64,000 bases of DNA from Streptomyces cyaneofuscatus (GTDB taxonomy: Bacteria > Actinomycetota > Actinomycetes > Streptomycetales > Streptomycetaceae). This document shows positions 35,953 to 47,729 of this stretch, one piece after another (the first letter of the stretch is position 1; each line of letters opens with the position of its first letter). The stretch is taken from NCBI RefSeq assembly GCF_000718135.1, contig NZ_JOEM01000025.1, forward strand, positions 1-64,000, read 5' to 3'. Under the pieces are notes generated by a model. That model saw nothing but the letters and a program-made list of their open reading frames with translations. It had not been told where the DNA came from and searched no databases. The position numbers and the translations under genes are program-made.

Positions 35953-37086
35953 ATGACTCAGACTTCCCAGCGCCCCCTGCGTGTCCTCGCCGCGATGTCG
36001 GGCGGCGTGGACTCCGCCGTCGCCGCGGCCCGTGCCGCCGAAGCGGGCCACGACGTGACCGGTGTCCACCTCGCCCTGTCCGCGAACCCCCAGTCCTTCC
36101 GGACCGGGGCGCGCGGCTGTTGCACCATCGAGGACTCCCGGGACGCGCGCCGTGCCGCCGACGTCATCGGTATCCCGTTCTACGTCTGGGACCTCGCGGA
36201 ACGTTTCCGCGAGGACGTCGTGGACGACTTCGTCGCGGAGTACGAGGCCGGGCGCACGCCCAACCCCTGCCTGCGATGCAACGAGAAGATCAAGTTCGCC
36301 GCGCTGCTGGACAAGGCCCTCGCCCTCGGCTTCGACGCCGTCTGCACCGGCCACTACGCCGCGGTCGTGCTCGCCGAGGACGGCAGCCGTGAGCTGCACC
36401 GCGCCTCCGACATGGCCAAGGACCAGAGCTATGTGCTGGGCGTCCTGGACGAGAAGCAGCTCGCCCACGCCATGTTCCCGCTCGGCGACACCCTCACCAC
36501 CAAGGACGAGATCCGCGCCGAGGCCGAGCGCCGGGGCCTGGCCGTCGCCAAGAAGCCCGACAGCCACGACATCTGCTTCATCGCCGACGGTGACACCCAG
36601 GGCTTCCTGGCGAACCGCCTCGGCGGCCCGGCCGAGGGCGACATCCTGGACGAGTCCGGTACGAAGCTGGGCACCCACGACGGCGCGTTCGGCTTCACCA
36701 TCGGCCAGCGCAAGGGCCTGAAGATCGGCCACCCCGCCCCCGACGGCAAGCCGCGCTACGTGCTCGACATCTCCCCGGTGAACAACACGGTCACGGTCGG
36801 CCCCGTCGAAGCTCTGGACGTGACGTCCCTGACCGCGATCAAGCCCCGCTGGTGCGGAACGCCTCCGTCCGGCCCGGGCTCGTACACCGCCCAGCTCCGC
36901 GCCCACGGCGGCGAGACCGAGGTGACGGCCGAGCTGGTGGACGGCTCCGAGCTGCACGTCACCTTCACCGAGCCGGTACGGGGCGTGGCCCCGGGCCAGG
37001 CGGTCGTCCTGTACGACGGCAGCCGGGTCGTCGGCTCGGCCACCATCGCGACGACGGTGCGGCGCGAGCGAGTGAGCGCGGGCTGA
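35953..37086 (+). CDS. mnmA: tRNA-specific 2-thiouridylase
   Basis: This 377-residue enzyme has the PP-loop [11 protein letters not shown] near residue 16, the catalytic cysteines in [14 protein letters not shown] and [15 protein letters not shown], and the C-terminal [12 protein letters not shown] region. It activates U34 of tRNA with ATP and inserts sulfur delivered from a cysteine desulfurase. The desulfurase gene upstream is the obvious donor. It ends 6 bases before a convergent hydrolase gene. Confidence 0.95.
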   Translation: MTQTSQRPLRVLAAMSGGVDSAVAAARAAEAGHDVTGVHLALSANPQSFRTGARGCCTIEDSRDARRAADVIGIPFYVWDLAERFREDVVDDFVAEYEAGRTPNPCLRCNEKIKFAALLDKALALGFDAVCTGHYAAVVLAEDGSRELHRASDMAKDQSYVLGVLDEKQLAHAMFPLGDTLTTKDEIRAEAERRGLAVAKKPDSHDICFIADGDTQGFLANRLGGPAEGDILDESGTKLGTHDGAFGFTIGQRKGLKIGHPAPDGKPRYVLDISPVNNTVTVGPVEALDVTSLTAIKPRWCGTPPSGPGSYTAQLRAHGGETEVTAELVDGSELHVTFTEPVRGVAPGQAVVLYDGSRVVGSATIATTVRRERVSAG

Positions 37087-37092
37087 GCCGGC

Positions 37093-37890
37093 CTACGACG
37101 CCTGGCGTACGTAGACGTCCCGGGCGAAGAAGTCCGCCAGCACCGGGGCGAGTACCTGCGGCGCCACCTCCCGCATCTGGCCCGTCAGCGTGCGGTGCCG
37201 GGCGCGCGGCAGGGCCTCGGCCAGGGTCCGGGTGGACGCCCGGGCCCTGGCCGAGCTGAAGCCGCCGCAGACCACCAGCGTGCGGGCGGTGACGGCGGTG
37301 AACCGCTCGGCCGGGATCGCCCCGTCGCCCAGCAGCGCGTCGTCGTACGCCAGGGTGTGCGCCAGCGCCTCCAGGCCTGCCCACAGGGGCGCGCGCCGCA
37401 TCCGGGCCACCGTGGCCGGGTCGACGCCCGTCGCCGTGAGGAACAGCTCCACCGCCCCGGCCCGGTCCCCGGCCGCCAGCAGCCCGTGCAGCCGGTCCGT
37501 GCAGCGGGCCTTGAAACGGAGGCCGGAGGCGCCGGGGGTGTAGGGCGGTTCGTAGACGGCGAGCAGGCCGACGGGGAGCCCGGCGGCGGCCGCCTCCAGG
37601 GCCAGCGCGCCGCCGGAGGACATCCCGAACACCGACGCGCCGGTGCCCGCCGCACGTACGACAGCGCTCAGGTCCTCGATCTCCCGGCGCACGCCGTCCG
37701 CACCGCTGCCACTGGCGCCGCGCCCCCGGCGGTCGTACGTGACCACGGTGAAGCGCGGCGCCAGCAGGGCCGCCAGGGGCGCGTCGGTCGCCGCGGTGCT
37801 CAGTGCCCCGCCCACCAGCACCAGCGGTGGCCCCTCGCCCTGACGGCGGTAGGCGATCGGCGTGGAGTCCGCGGAGAGAATCCTGTCCAT
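37093..37890 (-). CDS. Alpha/beta-hydrolase lacking the usual catalytic histidine
   Basis: This 265-residue protein has the alpha/beta-hydrolase fold: LVLVGGALST as the oxyanion strand, TYDRRGRGAS, and the nucleophile elbow G89-M-S91-S-G93. In close relatives the histidine sits in a GQTHxVxP motif near the C-terminus; here the segment reads GQMREVAP, with Arg in that place. The acid region CGGFSSAR is also poor. It may be inactive as a hydrolase, use a different histidine, or act by binding. It is convergent with mnmA. Confidence 0.75.
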   Translation of the reverse strand: MDRILSADSTPIAYRRQGEGPPLVLVGGALSTAATDAPLAALLAPRFTVVTYDRRGRGASGSGADGVRREIEDLSAVVRAAGTGASVFGMSSGGALALEAAAAGLPVGLLAVYEPPYTPGASGLRFKARCTDRLHGLLAAGDRAGAVELFLTATGVDPATVARMRRAPLWAGLEALAHTLAYDDALLGDGAIPAERFTAVTARTLVVCGGFSSARARASTRTLAEALPRARHRTLTGQMREVAPQVLAPVLADFFARDVYVRQAS

Positions 37891-37956
37891 GGGAGGGGAG
37901 ACCGGGGCGGACCGGAAAACTCATCGCTCCGGCGGAAGAATCCCGCGCGGCGCAGG

Positions 37957-38292
37957 TCAGTCGGCCACCGGCTCCGTCTCGTAGAAGCAGAAGTGGTCCT
38001 GGATCGCGGCGACTTCCGGCTTCGGGTCCGGGTAGGCCCAGACGAGGTCGGCGGCGCCGGGGAGCGACCAGTAGGAGGCGTCCCCCTTGAACGGGCAGTG
38101 GGTGGTGGTGTCCGACGGGGTGAGCAGCTCGGTACGGACGTCCTCCGGCGGCAGGTAGTAGCGGTCCGGGCAGCCCGTCTCGCGCAGGATGAGGGGGCGG
38201 CGGCTCTCGGCCAGCACCTGGCCCTCGTGCACCGCCCTGACGTGCACGGTGCCCGGCTCGACGGTGATGTGGTGTCCTCGGGTGGAAGTCAT
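37957..38292 (-). CDS. DUF427 domain protein
   Basis: This 111-residue small protein has the DUF427 pattern: VHVRAVHEGQVLAESRRPL, DRYYLPPEDVR, TTHCPFKGDASYW and LVWAYPDPKPEV. The family has a small beta-barrel-like fold, and its biochemical role is not established. ATG 38292 is chosen over a longer frame because the conserved part starts soon after. It is divergent from the LOG-family gene. Confidence 0.85.
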   Translation of the reverse strand: MTSTRGHHITVEPGTVHVRAVHEGQVLAESRRPLILRETGCPDRYYLPPEDVRTELLTPSDTTTHCPFKGDASYWSLPGAADLVWAYPDPKPEVAAIQDHFCFYETEPVAD

Positions 38293-38375
38293 GCTTCTCT
38301 CAGCGGCGTACGGACCGGGAAACTTCCCCGAACGCCGGACCTTCCCCACAACGGGGGAGTGTCCGAGGCGGGTCG

Positions 38376-38381
38376 TACGGT
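38376..38381 (+). promoter_or_regulatory. -10 box TACGGT, leaderless LOG-family gene
   Basis: TACGGT lies 6 bases before ATG 38388, with no ribosome site between. This spacing fits a leaderless mRNA. Confidence 0.4.
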
Positions 38382-38387
38382 GGTTCC

Positions 38388-38927
38388 ATGAACATCTGCG
38401 TCTTCCTCTCCGCCGCCGACCTCGACGACCGCTACACCGTGCCCGCCCGGGAGTTCGCCGAGCTGCTCGGCAGAGGCGGGCACACCCTGGTCTGGGGCGG
38501 TTCGGAGAGTGGCCTGATGAAGGTCGTCGCGGACGGGGTGCAGGAGGCGGGCGGGCGGCTCGTGGGGGTCTCGGTCGACTTCCTGGCCGCGAAGGCCCGC
38601 GAGAACGCCGACGAGATGGTGATCGCCCGCGACCTCGCCGAGCGCAAGGCCCTCCTCCTGGCGAAGTCCGACGCGATCGTGATCATGGTCGGCGGGACCG
38701 GGACGCTGGACGAGGCCACCGAGATCCTGGAGCTGAAGAAGCACGGCAAGCACACCAAGCCGGTCGTCCTGCTCAACACGGCGGGCTTCTACGACGGGCT
38801 GCGCCAGCAGTTCCAGCGGATGGAGGACGAGGGGTTCCTCCCGCTGCCCCTCACCGAGCTGGTCTTCTTCGCGAAGGACGGCGTCGGCGCGCTGGCGTAT
38901 CTGGAGGAGTCCGCCGGTCTTCAGTAG
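38388..38927 (+). CDS. LOG family nucleotide 5'-monophosphate phosphoribohydrolase
   Basis: This 179-residue Rossmann-like protein has TLVWGGSESGLMKVVADG, ERKALLLAKSDAIV and the GGTGTLDE motif (the usual PGGxGTxxE with Val for Pro). LOG enzymes split nucleoside monophosphates, such as cytokinin ribotides, into base and ribose phosphate. Whether this one makes cytokinin-like bases or has a housekeeping role is not known. It starts at ATG 38388. Confidence 0.8.
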   Translation: MNICVFLSAADLDDRYTVPAREFAELLGRGGHTLVWGGSESGLMKVVADGVQEAGGRLVGVSVDFLAAKARENADEMVIARDLAERKALLLAKSDAIVIMVGGTGTLDEATEILELKKHGKHTKPVVLLNTAGFYDGLRQQFQRMEDEGFLPLPLTELVFFAKDGVGALAYLEESAGLQ

Positions 38928-38939
38928 AAGAGCCGGATC

Positions 38940-38945
38940 TAGGAT
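38940..38945 (+). promoter_or_regulatory. -10 box TAGGAT, leaderless SDR gene
   Basis: TAGGAT is a consensus -10 box 6 bases before ATG 38952, in the 24-base gap after the LOG gene. It gives this gene its own probably leaderless promoter. Confidence 0.45.
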
Positions 38946-38951
38946 CGCCCC

Positions 38952-39641
38952 ATGCCTACCCACCTCATCACCGGCGCCGGTTCCGGCATCGGGGCCGCTG
39001 TCGCCCGCCGCCTCCTGGAGCGCGCCGACGACCTCGTCCTGCTCGCCCGTGACGCCGGCCGCGCCAAGGAGTTCGCCGACCGCTACCCGGGCGCGCGGAC
39101 CCTCGTCGGCGACCTCTCCAACCCCGACCGGCTCTCCTGGGCGTTCGGCCAGCAGCCCATGCCCGAGCGGATCGACACCCTGCTGCACATCGCGGGCGTC
39201 GTCGAGCTCGGCACGGTCGGCGAGCTCACCCCCAAAGCTTGGCACTTCCAGCTCAACGCCAACCTCATCGCCCCCGCCGAGATCACCCGCCTCCTCATCC
39301 CGCAGCTCCGCGCCGCCCAGGGCCACGTCCTGTTCGTGAACTCCGGCGCCGGGCTCAACGCCCACGCCGGGTGGAGCGCGTACGCCGCGAGCAAGCACGG
39401 CCTCAAGGCGCTCGCCGACGCGCTGCGCCACGAGGAGCACGGCAACGGCGTGCGGGTCACCTCCGTCTACCCCGGGCGCACCGCCAGCCCCATGCAGGCC
39501 AAGGTGCACCAGCAGGAGGGCAAGGAGTACGACGCCGCCCGCTGGATCGACCCCGAGTCGGTGGCCACCACGATCCTCATGGCGATCGACCTGCCGCGCG
39601 ACGCCGAGGTCAACGACCTCACCGTCCGCCCCGGCCGCTGA
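38952..39641 (+). CDS. Short-chain dehydrogenase/reductase
   Basis: This 229-residue SDR enzyme has cofactor motif TGAGSGIG near residue 7, HIAGV in place of NNAG, catalytic Ser in VNSGAG, and YAASK. The motif after the second strand suggests NADP(H). The SDR substrate is unknown; similar small SDRs are common in Streptomyces. Its 3' end (16 bases with the stop) is repeated 27 bases downstream. Confidence 0.85.
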   Translation: MPTHLITGAGSGIGAAVARRLLERADDLVLLARDAGRAKEFADRYPGARTLVGDLSNPDRLSWAFGQQPMPERIDTLLHIAGVVELGTVGELTPKAWHFQLNANLIAPAEITRLLIPQLRAAQGHVLFVNSGAGLNAHAGWSAYAASKHGLKALADALRHEEHGNGVRVTSVYPGRTASPMQAKVHQQEGKEYDAARWIDPESVATTILMAIDLPRDAEVNDLTVRPGR

Positions 39642-39672
39642 CCCCCGGAAGCCGTTCCCGGCCGCTGACCCC
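39630..39672 (+). repeat. 16-base repeat carrying the stop codon of the SDR gene
   Basis: CCCGGCCGCTGACCCC occurs at 39630-39645, containing the TGA stop, and again at 39657-39672, 27 bases away. It is shorter and more GC-biased than the other stop-codon repeats here, so chance is more possible. Confidence 0.7.
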
Positions 39673-39708
39673 GGCGCCCCGCGTACGCCGAGCGCACGCG
39701 GGGGACCG

Positions 39709-39714
39709 TAGGCT
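39709..39714 (+). promoter_or_regulatory. -10 box TAGGCT, leaderless GTG start
   Basis: TAGGCT lies 6 bases before GTG 39721, with no Shine-Dalgarno sequence between. It would be a leaderless transcript that starts with GTG. Confidence 0.4.
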
Positions 39715-39720
39715 TCCCGC

Positions 39721-43034
<3,314 letters not shown>

Positions 43035-43400
43035 ACCACCGCCCCCCGGCGACGCGCCCGCCACTCCCGGACATCCTCTGTTCGCCGGATCGAGACGACT
43101 TCGAGACGTGGCCCCGGCGTGGCGCGCCCCGGGTGGGGAAGAAACGGGGCAGAGGGGCGAAGAAGGGTCGGCCGGAGCCCGAACGGCCCACCGACGTCAC
43201 CCGTTCGGCGCATAGCAGATGGTGACGGGTCGTCGGTTCGCCTTCGGCAAGAGCTGTAGAGCGCTGCCCCTGGAAGCCTTTCGCGGCCTACTGTTGAGGG
43301 GTAGCGCCTGCCGTGCACCGGCCGCCCGTACGGGGCCGTGCGAGCAAGGGAGCGGGGGCCACCGAGGGACTTCGGCACCGCCGGCTGTGAGAGGGACGGA
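43035..43400 (+). other. 366-base gap upstream of the GGDEF/EAL gene
   Basis: No gene is supported here. It contains an inverted repeat with 7-base arms (43195-43201 and 43221-43227, CGTCACC and GGTGACG, 19 bases apart) and a -10-like TACTGT at 43289-43294. That would place transcription about 100 bases ahead of the next gene. The length suggests a long regulated leader or promoter region. Confidence 0.5.
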
Positions 43401-45554
43401 ATGAAACCGACCGAGAGCGCCGCCCCGGTGTCGCGGCTGCAAGGTTTCGTCGGCCTCACGTCCCCCGTGGGCGCCGCCGTCATCGGGATCGCCGCGTTAC
43501 TTCTGGCGGCCGGCTTCTACCGGACCGTGCAGGACGGCCACGCCCTCTTCCCGGACGGCACCGTGGGCTGGTCGATCGCCGTGCTCACCGGGATCATCGT
43601 CGGCCATCTGGTCGCGCTCGGCCGCGACCGCTGGTGGGGCGGCACCGGCTCCGGGGCCGCCCTCACCCTCGCCGTGCTGCTGCTCTACGGCTGGCTGCCC
43701 GCGGGTCTGGTCAGCCTGGTCGTCGTGGTCCTCGTCGGGAGCGCCCGCAGACACCGCTGGTGGCAGGGGCTCCTGCACGGCGCGGTGGACATCCTCGGCA
43801 TCGCGGCGGCGGCGCTCGTGCTGGCCGCGTTCGGCGAGGTGCCGACCGTGGAGCGGCCCTGGCTGCCACTCGACTGGGGCATCGCCGCCGTCCCGGAGCT
43901 GCTCCTGACGGCGTCGACGTATCTGCTCGTCACCCGGGTCCTGCTGTGGTACGCGGGAGCGCCCCAGAACGGCGGGCTGCCGACCATCGCCCGCACCGCC
44001 CTGCTGCGCCAGGGGCTCGTCGCCGTGGCCCTGCTCGGCCTCGCCCCGCTGATCTGCGTCGTCGCGATGTCCATGCCCGTCGTGCTGCCGCTCTTCGCGG
44101 TCCCGCTGATCGCCCTGGACTCCACGCTCTGGATCGCCCGCGCCCGCGCCGAGGAGCAACTGCGCGACCCGCTGACCGGCCTGCCCAACCGCCAGTGGCT
44201 GCTGGAGCGGACCTGGTCGGCCCTGGAGGACGCCGAGAGCGTGGGCACCAGGTCGGCGCTGGTCCTGATCGACCTGGACCGCTTCCGCGCGGTCAACGAC
44301 ACCCTCGGCCACCTCGCCGGGGACCGGCTGCTGCTCCAGATAGCGGAACGCCTCCGCCTCGCCCTGCCGCCCGGCGCCGAGGCCGCCCGGCTCGGCGGCG
44401 ACGAGTTCGCCGTACTCCTGCCGCAGGCCGACTCGACCACCAGCGCCCAGCGGGTCGCCCGCCACCTGGTGGCCGAGCTGTCCTCACCGCTCGACCTGGA
44501 CGGTCTTGTCCTCGTGCTGGAGGCCAGCGCCGGGGTCGCCGTCTACCCGGACCACGCGCTGGACGCCGAGGGGCTGCTCCGCCGCGCGGACGTCGCGATG
44601 TACCAGGCCAAGCGCGACCGTACGGGCGTGGAGGTGTACGAGTCCAAGCGGGACAGCAACACCCCCGACCGGCTCGGGCTCCTGGGCGACCTGCGCCGGG
44701 CGCTGGACGCGGGCGACGTCGAGCTGCACTACCAGCCCAAGGTCCGCTTCGACGGCCAGGTGGCCGGCCTGGAGGCGCTGGTGCGCTGGGTGCACCCCGA
44801 GCGCGGCCGGGTCCCCCCGGACGAGTTCATCGCCATCGCGGAGTCGTCGGGGCTGATGCCGCACCTCACGGAGTACGTCCTGGAGACGGCGCTGGCGCAG
44901 GTCGCCCGGTGGCGGGCGCAGGGCCTGTTCGTGCCGGTCGCGGTCAACGTCTCCCCGCGCGACGTGCACACCCCCGGCTTCGCGGGCGGTGTCGCCGCCC
45001 GCCTCGCCCGGCACGGCGTCCCGGCCTCGGCGCTCCAGCTGGAGATCACCGAGCACGTCCTGCTGGAGGACCCGCAGCGGGCCGCCGACACCCTGGCCGG
45101 GCTGACGGCGCACGGCGTGAAGATGTCCCTGGACGACTTCGGTACGGGGTACTCCTCCCTCGTCCATCTGCGCCGGCTGCCGGTGAGCGAGCTGAAGATC
45201 GACCGGTCCTTCGTGGCCCGCCTCGCCCTGGACCACGAGGACGGCGAGATCGTCCGCTGCACGATCGACCTGGCCCACTCGCTCGGCCTGGTCGTCGTCG
45301 CCGAGGGCGTCGAGGACGACGAGACCTGGGAGCGGCTGCGGGACCTGCGGTGCGACGCGGTGCAGGGCTGGCTGGTGGCGGCCGCGATGCCGCCCCAGGA
45401 GACGACGGCCTGGCTCCGGGCCCGCGGCCGGCACGGCTGGCGCCGCCCCGCGGAGCTGGAGGCCCAGGCGGCGGCCGCCGCGGCGAACGGCAAGCCGGAC
45501 GCCGAGCAGCACCAGCCCCAGGGGCGTACGGTCTCGGGCCCGGCGACGACCTGA
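43401..45554 (+). CDS. rmdB: Membrane GGDEF/EAL c-di-GMP protein, RmdB-like
   Basis: This 717-residue protein has five or six N-terminal membrane helices (to about residue 245). A GGDEF domain follows (DPLTGLPNRQW, IDLDRFRAVNDTLGH, intact RLGGDEFAVLLP), then an EAL domain (GLEALVRWVHPE, EITEHVLLED, DDFGTGYSSL, LKIDRSFV, VAEGVED). Both active-site motifs are intact, so it could make and degrade c-di-GMP. Its place between ligA and gatC matches, from memory, S. coelicolor RmdB (SCO5495), a phosphodiesterase that affects development. Start ATG 43401 follows GAGGGACGG. Confidence 0.88.
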   Translation: MKPTESAAPVSRLQGFVGLTSPVGAAVIGIAALLLAAGFYRTVQDGHALFPDGTVGWSIAVLTGIIVGHLVALGRDRWWGGTGSGAALTLAVLLLYGWLPAGLVSLVVVVLVGSARRHRWWQGLLHGAVDILGIAAAALVLAAFGEVPTVERPWLPLDWGIAAVPELLLTASTYLLVTRVLLWYAGAPQNGGLPTIARTALLRQGLVAVALLGLAPLICVVAMSMPVVLPLFAVPLIALDSTLWIARARAEEQLRDPLTGLPNRQWLLERTWSALEDAESVGTRSALVLIDLDRFRAVNDTLGHLAGDRLLLQIAERLRLALPPGAEAARLGGDEFAVLLPQADSTTSAQRVARHLVAELSSPLDLDGLVLVLEASAGVAVYPDHALDAEGLLRRADVAMYQAKRDRTGVEVYESKRDSNTPDRLGLLGDLRRALDAGDVELHYQPKVRFDGQVAGLEALVRWVHPERGRVPPDEFIAIAESSGLMPHLTEYVLETALAQVARWRAQGLFVPVAVNVSPRDVHTPGFAGGVAARLARHGVPASALQLEITEHVLLEDPQRAADTLAGLTAHGVKMSLDDFGTGYSSLVHLRRLPVSELKIDRSFVARLALDHEDGEIVRCTIDLAHSLGLVVVAEGVEDDETWERLRDLRCDAVQGWLVAAAMPPQETTAWLRARGRHGWRRPAELEAQAAAAAANGKPDAEQHQPQGRTVSGPATT

Positions 45555-45623
45555 GGCACGGCGGCGGGCCGGGCAAAAAGGGTGGGCCGATCGGGGTGGG
45601 GTACCCGGCCTCGGGGGACCCCA

Positions 45624-45629
45624 TAGGAT
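45624..45629 (+). promoter_or_regulatory. Consensus -10 box TAGGAT ahead of gatC
   Basis: TAGGAT lies 39 bases before ATG 45669, giving a leader of about 33 bases with a GAGGA ribosome site. It is a strong candidate for the promoter of the gatC-gatA-small protein-gatB operon. The -35 region (about GGTACC) is poor. Confidence 0.5.
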
Positions 45630-45668
45630 TGGGCCCAAAACCACACACCAACCCCTGAGGATCGCTGC

Positions 45669-45965
45669 ATGCCTGGCATCACGCGCGAGGAGGTCGCCCA
45701 CCTCGCCCGGCTGGCGCGTCTGGAGCTGAAGGGCGAAGAGCTCGATCACTTCGCCGGTCAGCTCGACGACATCATCGGCGCGGTCGCCCGCGTCTCCGAG
45801 GTCGCCGACCAAGACGTACCGCCGACCTCCCACCCGCTGCCGCTGACCAACGTCATGCGCGCGGACGAGGTCCGTCCGTCGCTCACCCCCGCGCAGGCGC
45901 TCTCCGGCGCCCCGGCCCAGGAGCAGCAGCGTTTCAAGGTGCCGCAGATCCTGGGGGAGGACTAA
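45669..45965 (+). CDS. gatC: Asp/Glu-tRNA amidotransferase subunit C
   Basis: This 98-residue protein begins [19 protein letters not shown] and has the [20 protein letters not shown] and [13 protein letters not shown] segments of GatC. It wraps around GatA and stabilises the GatCAB complex that converts Glu-tRNA(Gln) or Asp-tRNA(Asn) to the amide forms. It is first in the operon, 5 bases before gatA. Confidence 0.95.
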   Translation: MPGITREEVAHLARLARLELKGEELDHFAGQLDDIIGAVARVSEVADQDVPPTSHPLPLTNVMRADEVRPSLTPAQALSGAPAQEQQRFKVPQILGED

Positions 45966-45970
45966 TCGCC

Positions 45971-47473
45971 ATGACGGACCACAGCACCATCATCAAGCTC
46001 ACCGCGGCCGAGATCGCCGCGAAGATCGCCTCCGGCGAGCTCACGGCCGTCGAGGTCACCGAGGCCCACCTGGCCCGGATCGACGCGGTAGACGAGAAGG
46101 TCCACGCCTTCCTGCACATCGACCGCGAGGGCGCCCTCGCCCAGGCCCGTGCCGTGGACGCCAAGCGTGAGGCGGGCGAGAAGCTCGGCCCGCTGGCCGG
46201 TGTCCCGCTCGCGCTGAAGGACATCTTCACCACCAAGGACATGCCGACCACCGTCGGTTCCAAGATCCTTGAGGGCTGGGTCCCGCCGTACGACGCCACG
46301 CTCACCCAGAAGCTGCGCGCCGCCGACGTCGTCATCCTCGGCAAGACCAACATGGACGAGTTCGCCATGGGGTCCTCCACCGAGAACAGCGCCTACGGCC
46401 CCACCGGCAACCCGTGGGACCTCACCCGCATCCCCGGCGGCTCCGGCGGCGGCTCCTCCGCCGCCCTCGCCTCCTACGAGGCCCCGCTCGCCATCGGGAC
46501 GGACACCGGCGGCTCGATCCGCCAGCCCGCCGCCGTCACCGGCACGGTCGGCGTCAAGCCCACCTACGGCGGCGTCTCCCGCTACGGCATGGTCGCCTTC
46601 TCGTCCTCGCTCGACCAGGGCGGGCCCTGCGCCCGTACGGTCCTGGACGCTGCCCTGCTCCACGAGGCGATCGCCGGGCACGACCCGCTGGACTCGACGT
46701 CCATCGACGCCCCGGTCCCGCCGGTCGTCGAGGCCGCGCGCAACGGCTCCGTCCAGGGCATGCGCGTCGGCGTCGTCAAGCAGTTCCGCGGCGAGGGCTA
46801 CCAGGCCGGTGTCCTCCAGCGCTTCGACGAGTCGGTCGAGCTGCTGAAGTCGCTGGGCGCGGACATCGTCGAGCTGGACTGCCCGTCCTTCGACCTGGCG
46901 CTCTCCGCGTACTACCTGATCGCGCCCTCCGAGTGCTCCTCCAACCTGGCCCGCTTCGACGCCATGCGTTACGGCCTGCGGGTCGGCGACGACGGCACGA
47001 AGTCGGCCGAGGAGGTCACCGCGCTCACCCGCGAGGCCGGTTTCGGCGACGAGGTCAAGCGCCGCATCATCCTGGGGACGTACGCGCTCAGCTCCGGCTA
47101 CTACGACGCGTACTACGGCTCGGCCCAGAAGGTCCGCACCCTCATCACCCAGGACTTCGAGAAGGCCTTCGAGCAGGTCGACGTGATCGTCTCCCCGACG
47201 ACCCCGACCACCGCCTTCCCGATCGGCGAGCGCGCCGACGACCCGATGGCGATGTACCTCGCGGACCTGTGCACCATCCCCACCAACCTGGCGGGCAACT
47301 CCGCCATGTCGCTCCCCTGCGGCCTGGCCCCGGAGGACGGGCTGCCGGTCGGACTGCAGATCATCGCCCCCGCCATGAAGGACGACCGGCTGTACAAGGT
47401 CGGAGCCGCCGTCGAGGCCGCCTTCGTGGAAAAGTGGGGGCACCCGCTGCTTGAGGAGGCTCCGTCGCTGTGA
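45971..47473 (+). CDS. gatA: Asp/Glu-tRNA amidotransferase subunit A
   Basis: This 500-residue amidase-signature protein has the Lys-Ser-Ser triad: the lysine in PLALKDIF, the first serine in [10 protein letters not shown], and the nucleophile in [12 protein letters not shown]. It releases ammonia from glutamine for GatB. It lies 5 bases after gatC, and its stop overlaps the start of the small gene that follows (GTGA at 47470-47473). Confidence 0.96.
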   Translation: MTDHSTIIKLTAAEIAAKIASGELTAVEVTEAHLARIDAVDEKVHAFLHIDREGALAQARAVDAKREAGEKLGPLAGVPLALKDIFTTKDMPTTVGSKILEGWVPPYDATLTQKLRAADVVILGKTNMDEFAMGSSTENSAYGPTGNPWDLTRIPGGSGGGSSAALASYEAPLAIGTDTGGSIRQPAAVTGTVGVKPTYGGVSRYGMVAFSSSLDQGGPCARTVLDAALLHEAIAGHDPLDSTSIDAPVPPVVEAARNGSVQGMRVGVVKQFRGEGYQAGVLQRFDESVELLKSLGADIVELDCPSFDLALSAYYLIAPSECSSNLARFDAMRYGLRVGDDGTKSAEEVTALTREAGFGDEVKRRIILGTYALSSGYYDAYYGSAQKVRTLITQDFEKAFEQVDVIVSPTTPTTAFPIGERADDPMAMYLADLCTIPTNLAGNSAMSLPCGLAPEDGLPVGLQIIAPAMKDDRLYKVGAAVEAAFVEKWGHPLLEEAPSL

Positions 47474-47712
47474 GTGCCATGGCAAAGAAGGCCAGTAACT
47501 TCAAGAAGTCCAAGACCGGGCTGTACGTCGCGCTCGGCAGTACCGCGTTCGGCGCGATCAGCGTCGCCAAGCAGGCGAAGCTCGCCCGCAACGACAACGA
47601 CGTGCTGCGTCTCGTCGACGCGGCCGTCTCCGCGGCCGCCATCGTCACCGGACTCGCGATCCTCTATCGCGAACTGAAGCGTCTCGGCGACGACGACGTC
47701 CTGCTGGGCTGA
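47470..47712 (+). CDS. Small membrane-associated protein between gatA and gatB
   Basis: This 80-residue protein (GTG 47470; ATG 47479 would give 77) has a basic N-terminus [14 protein letters not shown], a hydrophobic stretch [20 protein letters not shown], and a second one [17 protein letters not shown]. It overlaps gatA by 4 bases and ends 17 bases before gatB, so it is translated as part of the amidotransferase operon. From memory a gene sits at the same place in other Streptomyces (S. coelicolor between SCO5499 and SCO5501). No known function. Confidence 0.8.
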   Translation: MSAMAKKASNFKKSKTGLYVALGSTAFGAISVAKQAKLARNDNDVLRLVDAAVSAAAIVTGLAILYRELKRLGDDDVLLG

Positions 47713-47729
47713 GAGGGAAAAGTTTCACC

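Noticed and set aside
43195..43227. Perfect BldD box upstream of the GGDEF/EAL gene
   Set aside because: The inverted repeat has a 19-base spacer and does not fit the short BldD palindrome; kept only as an unassigned inverted repeat.
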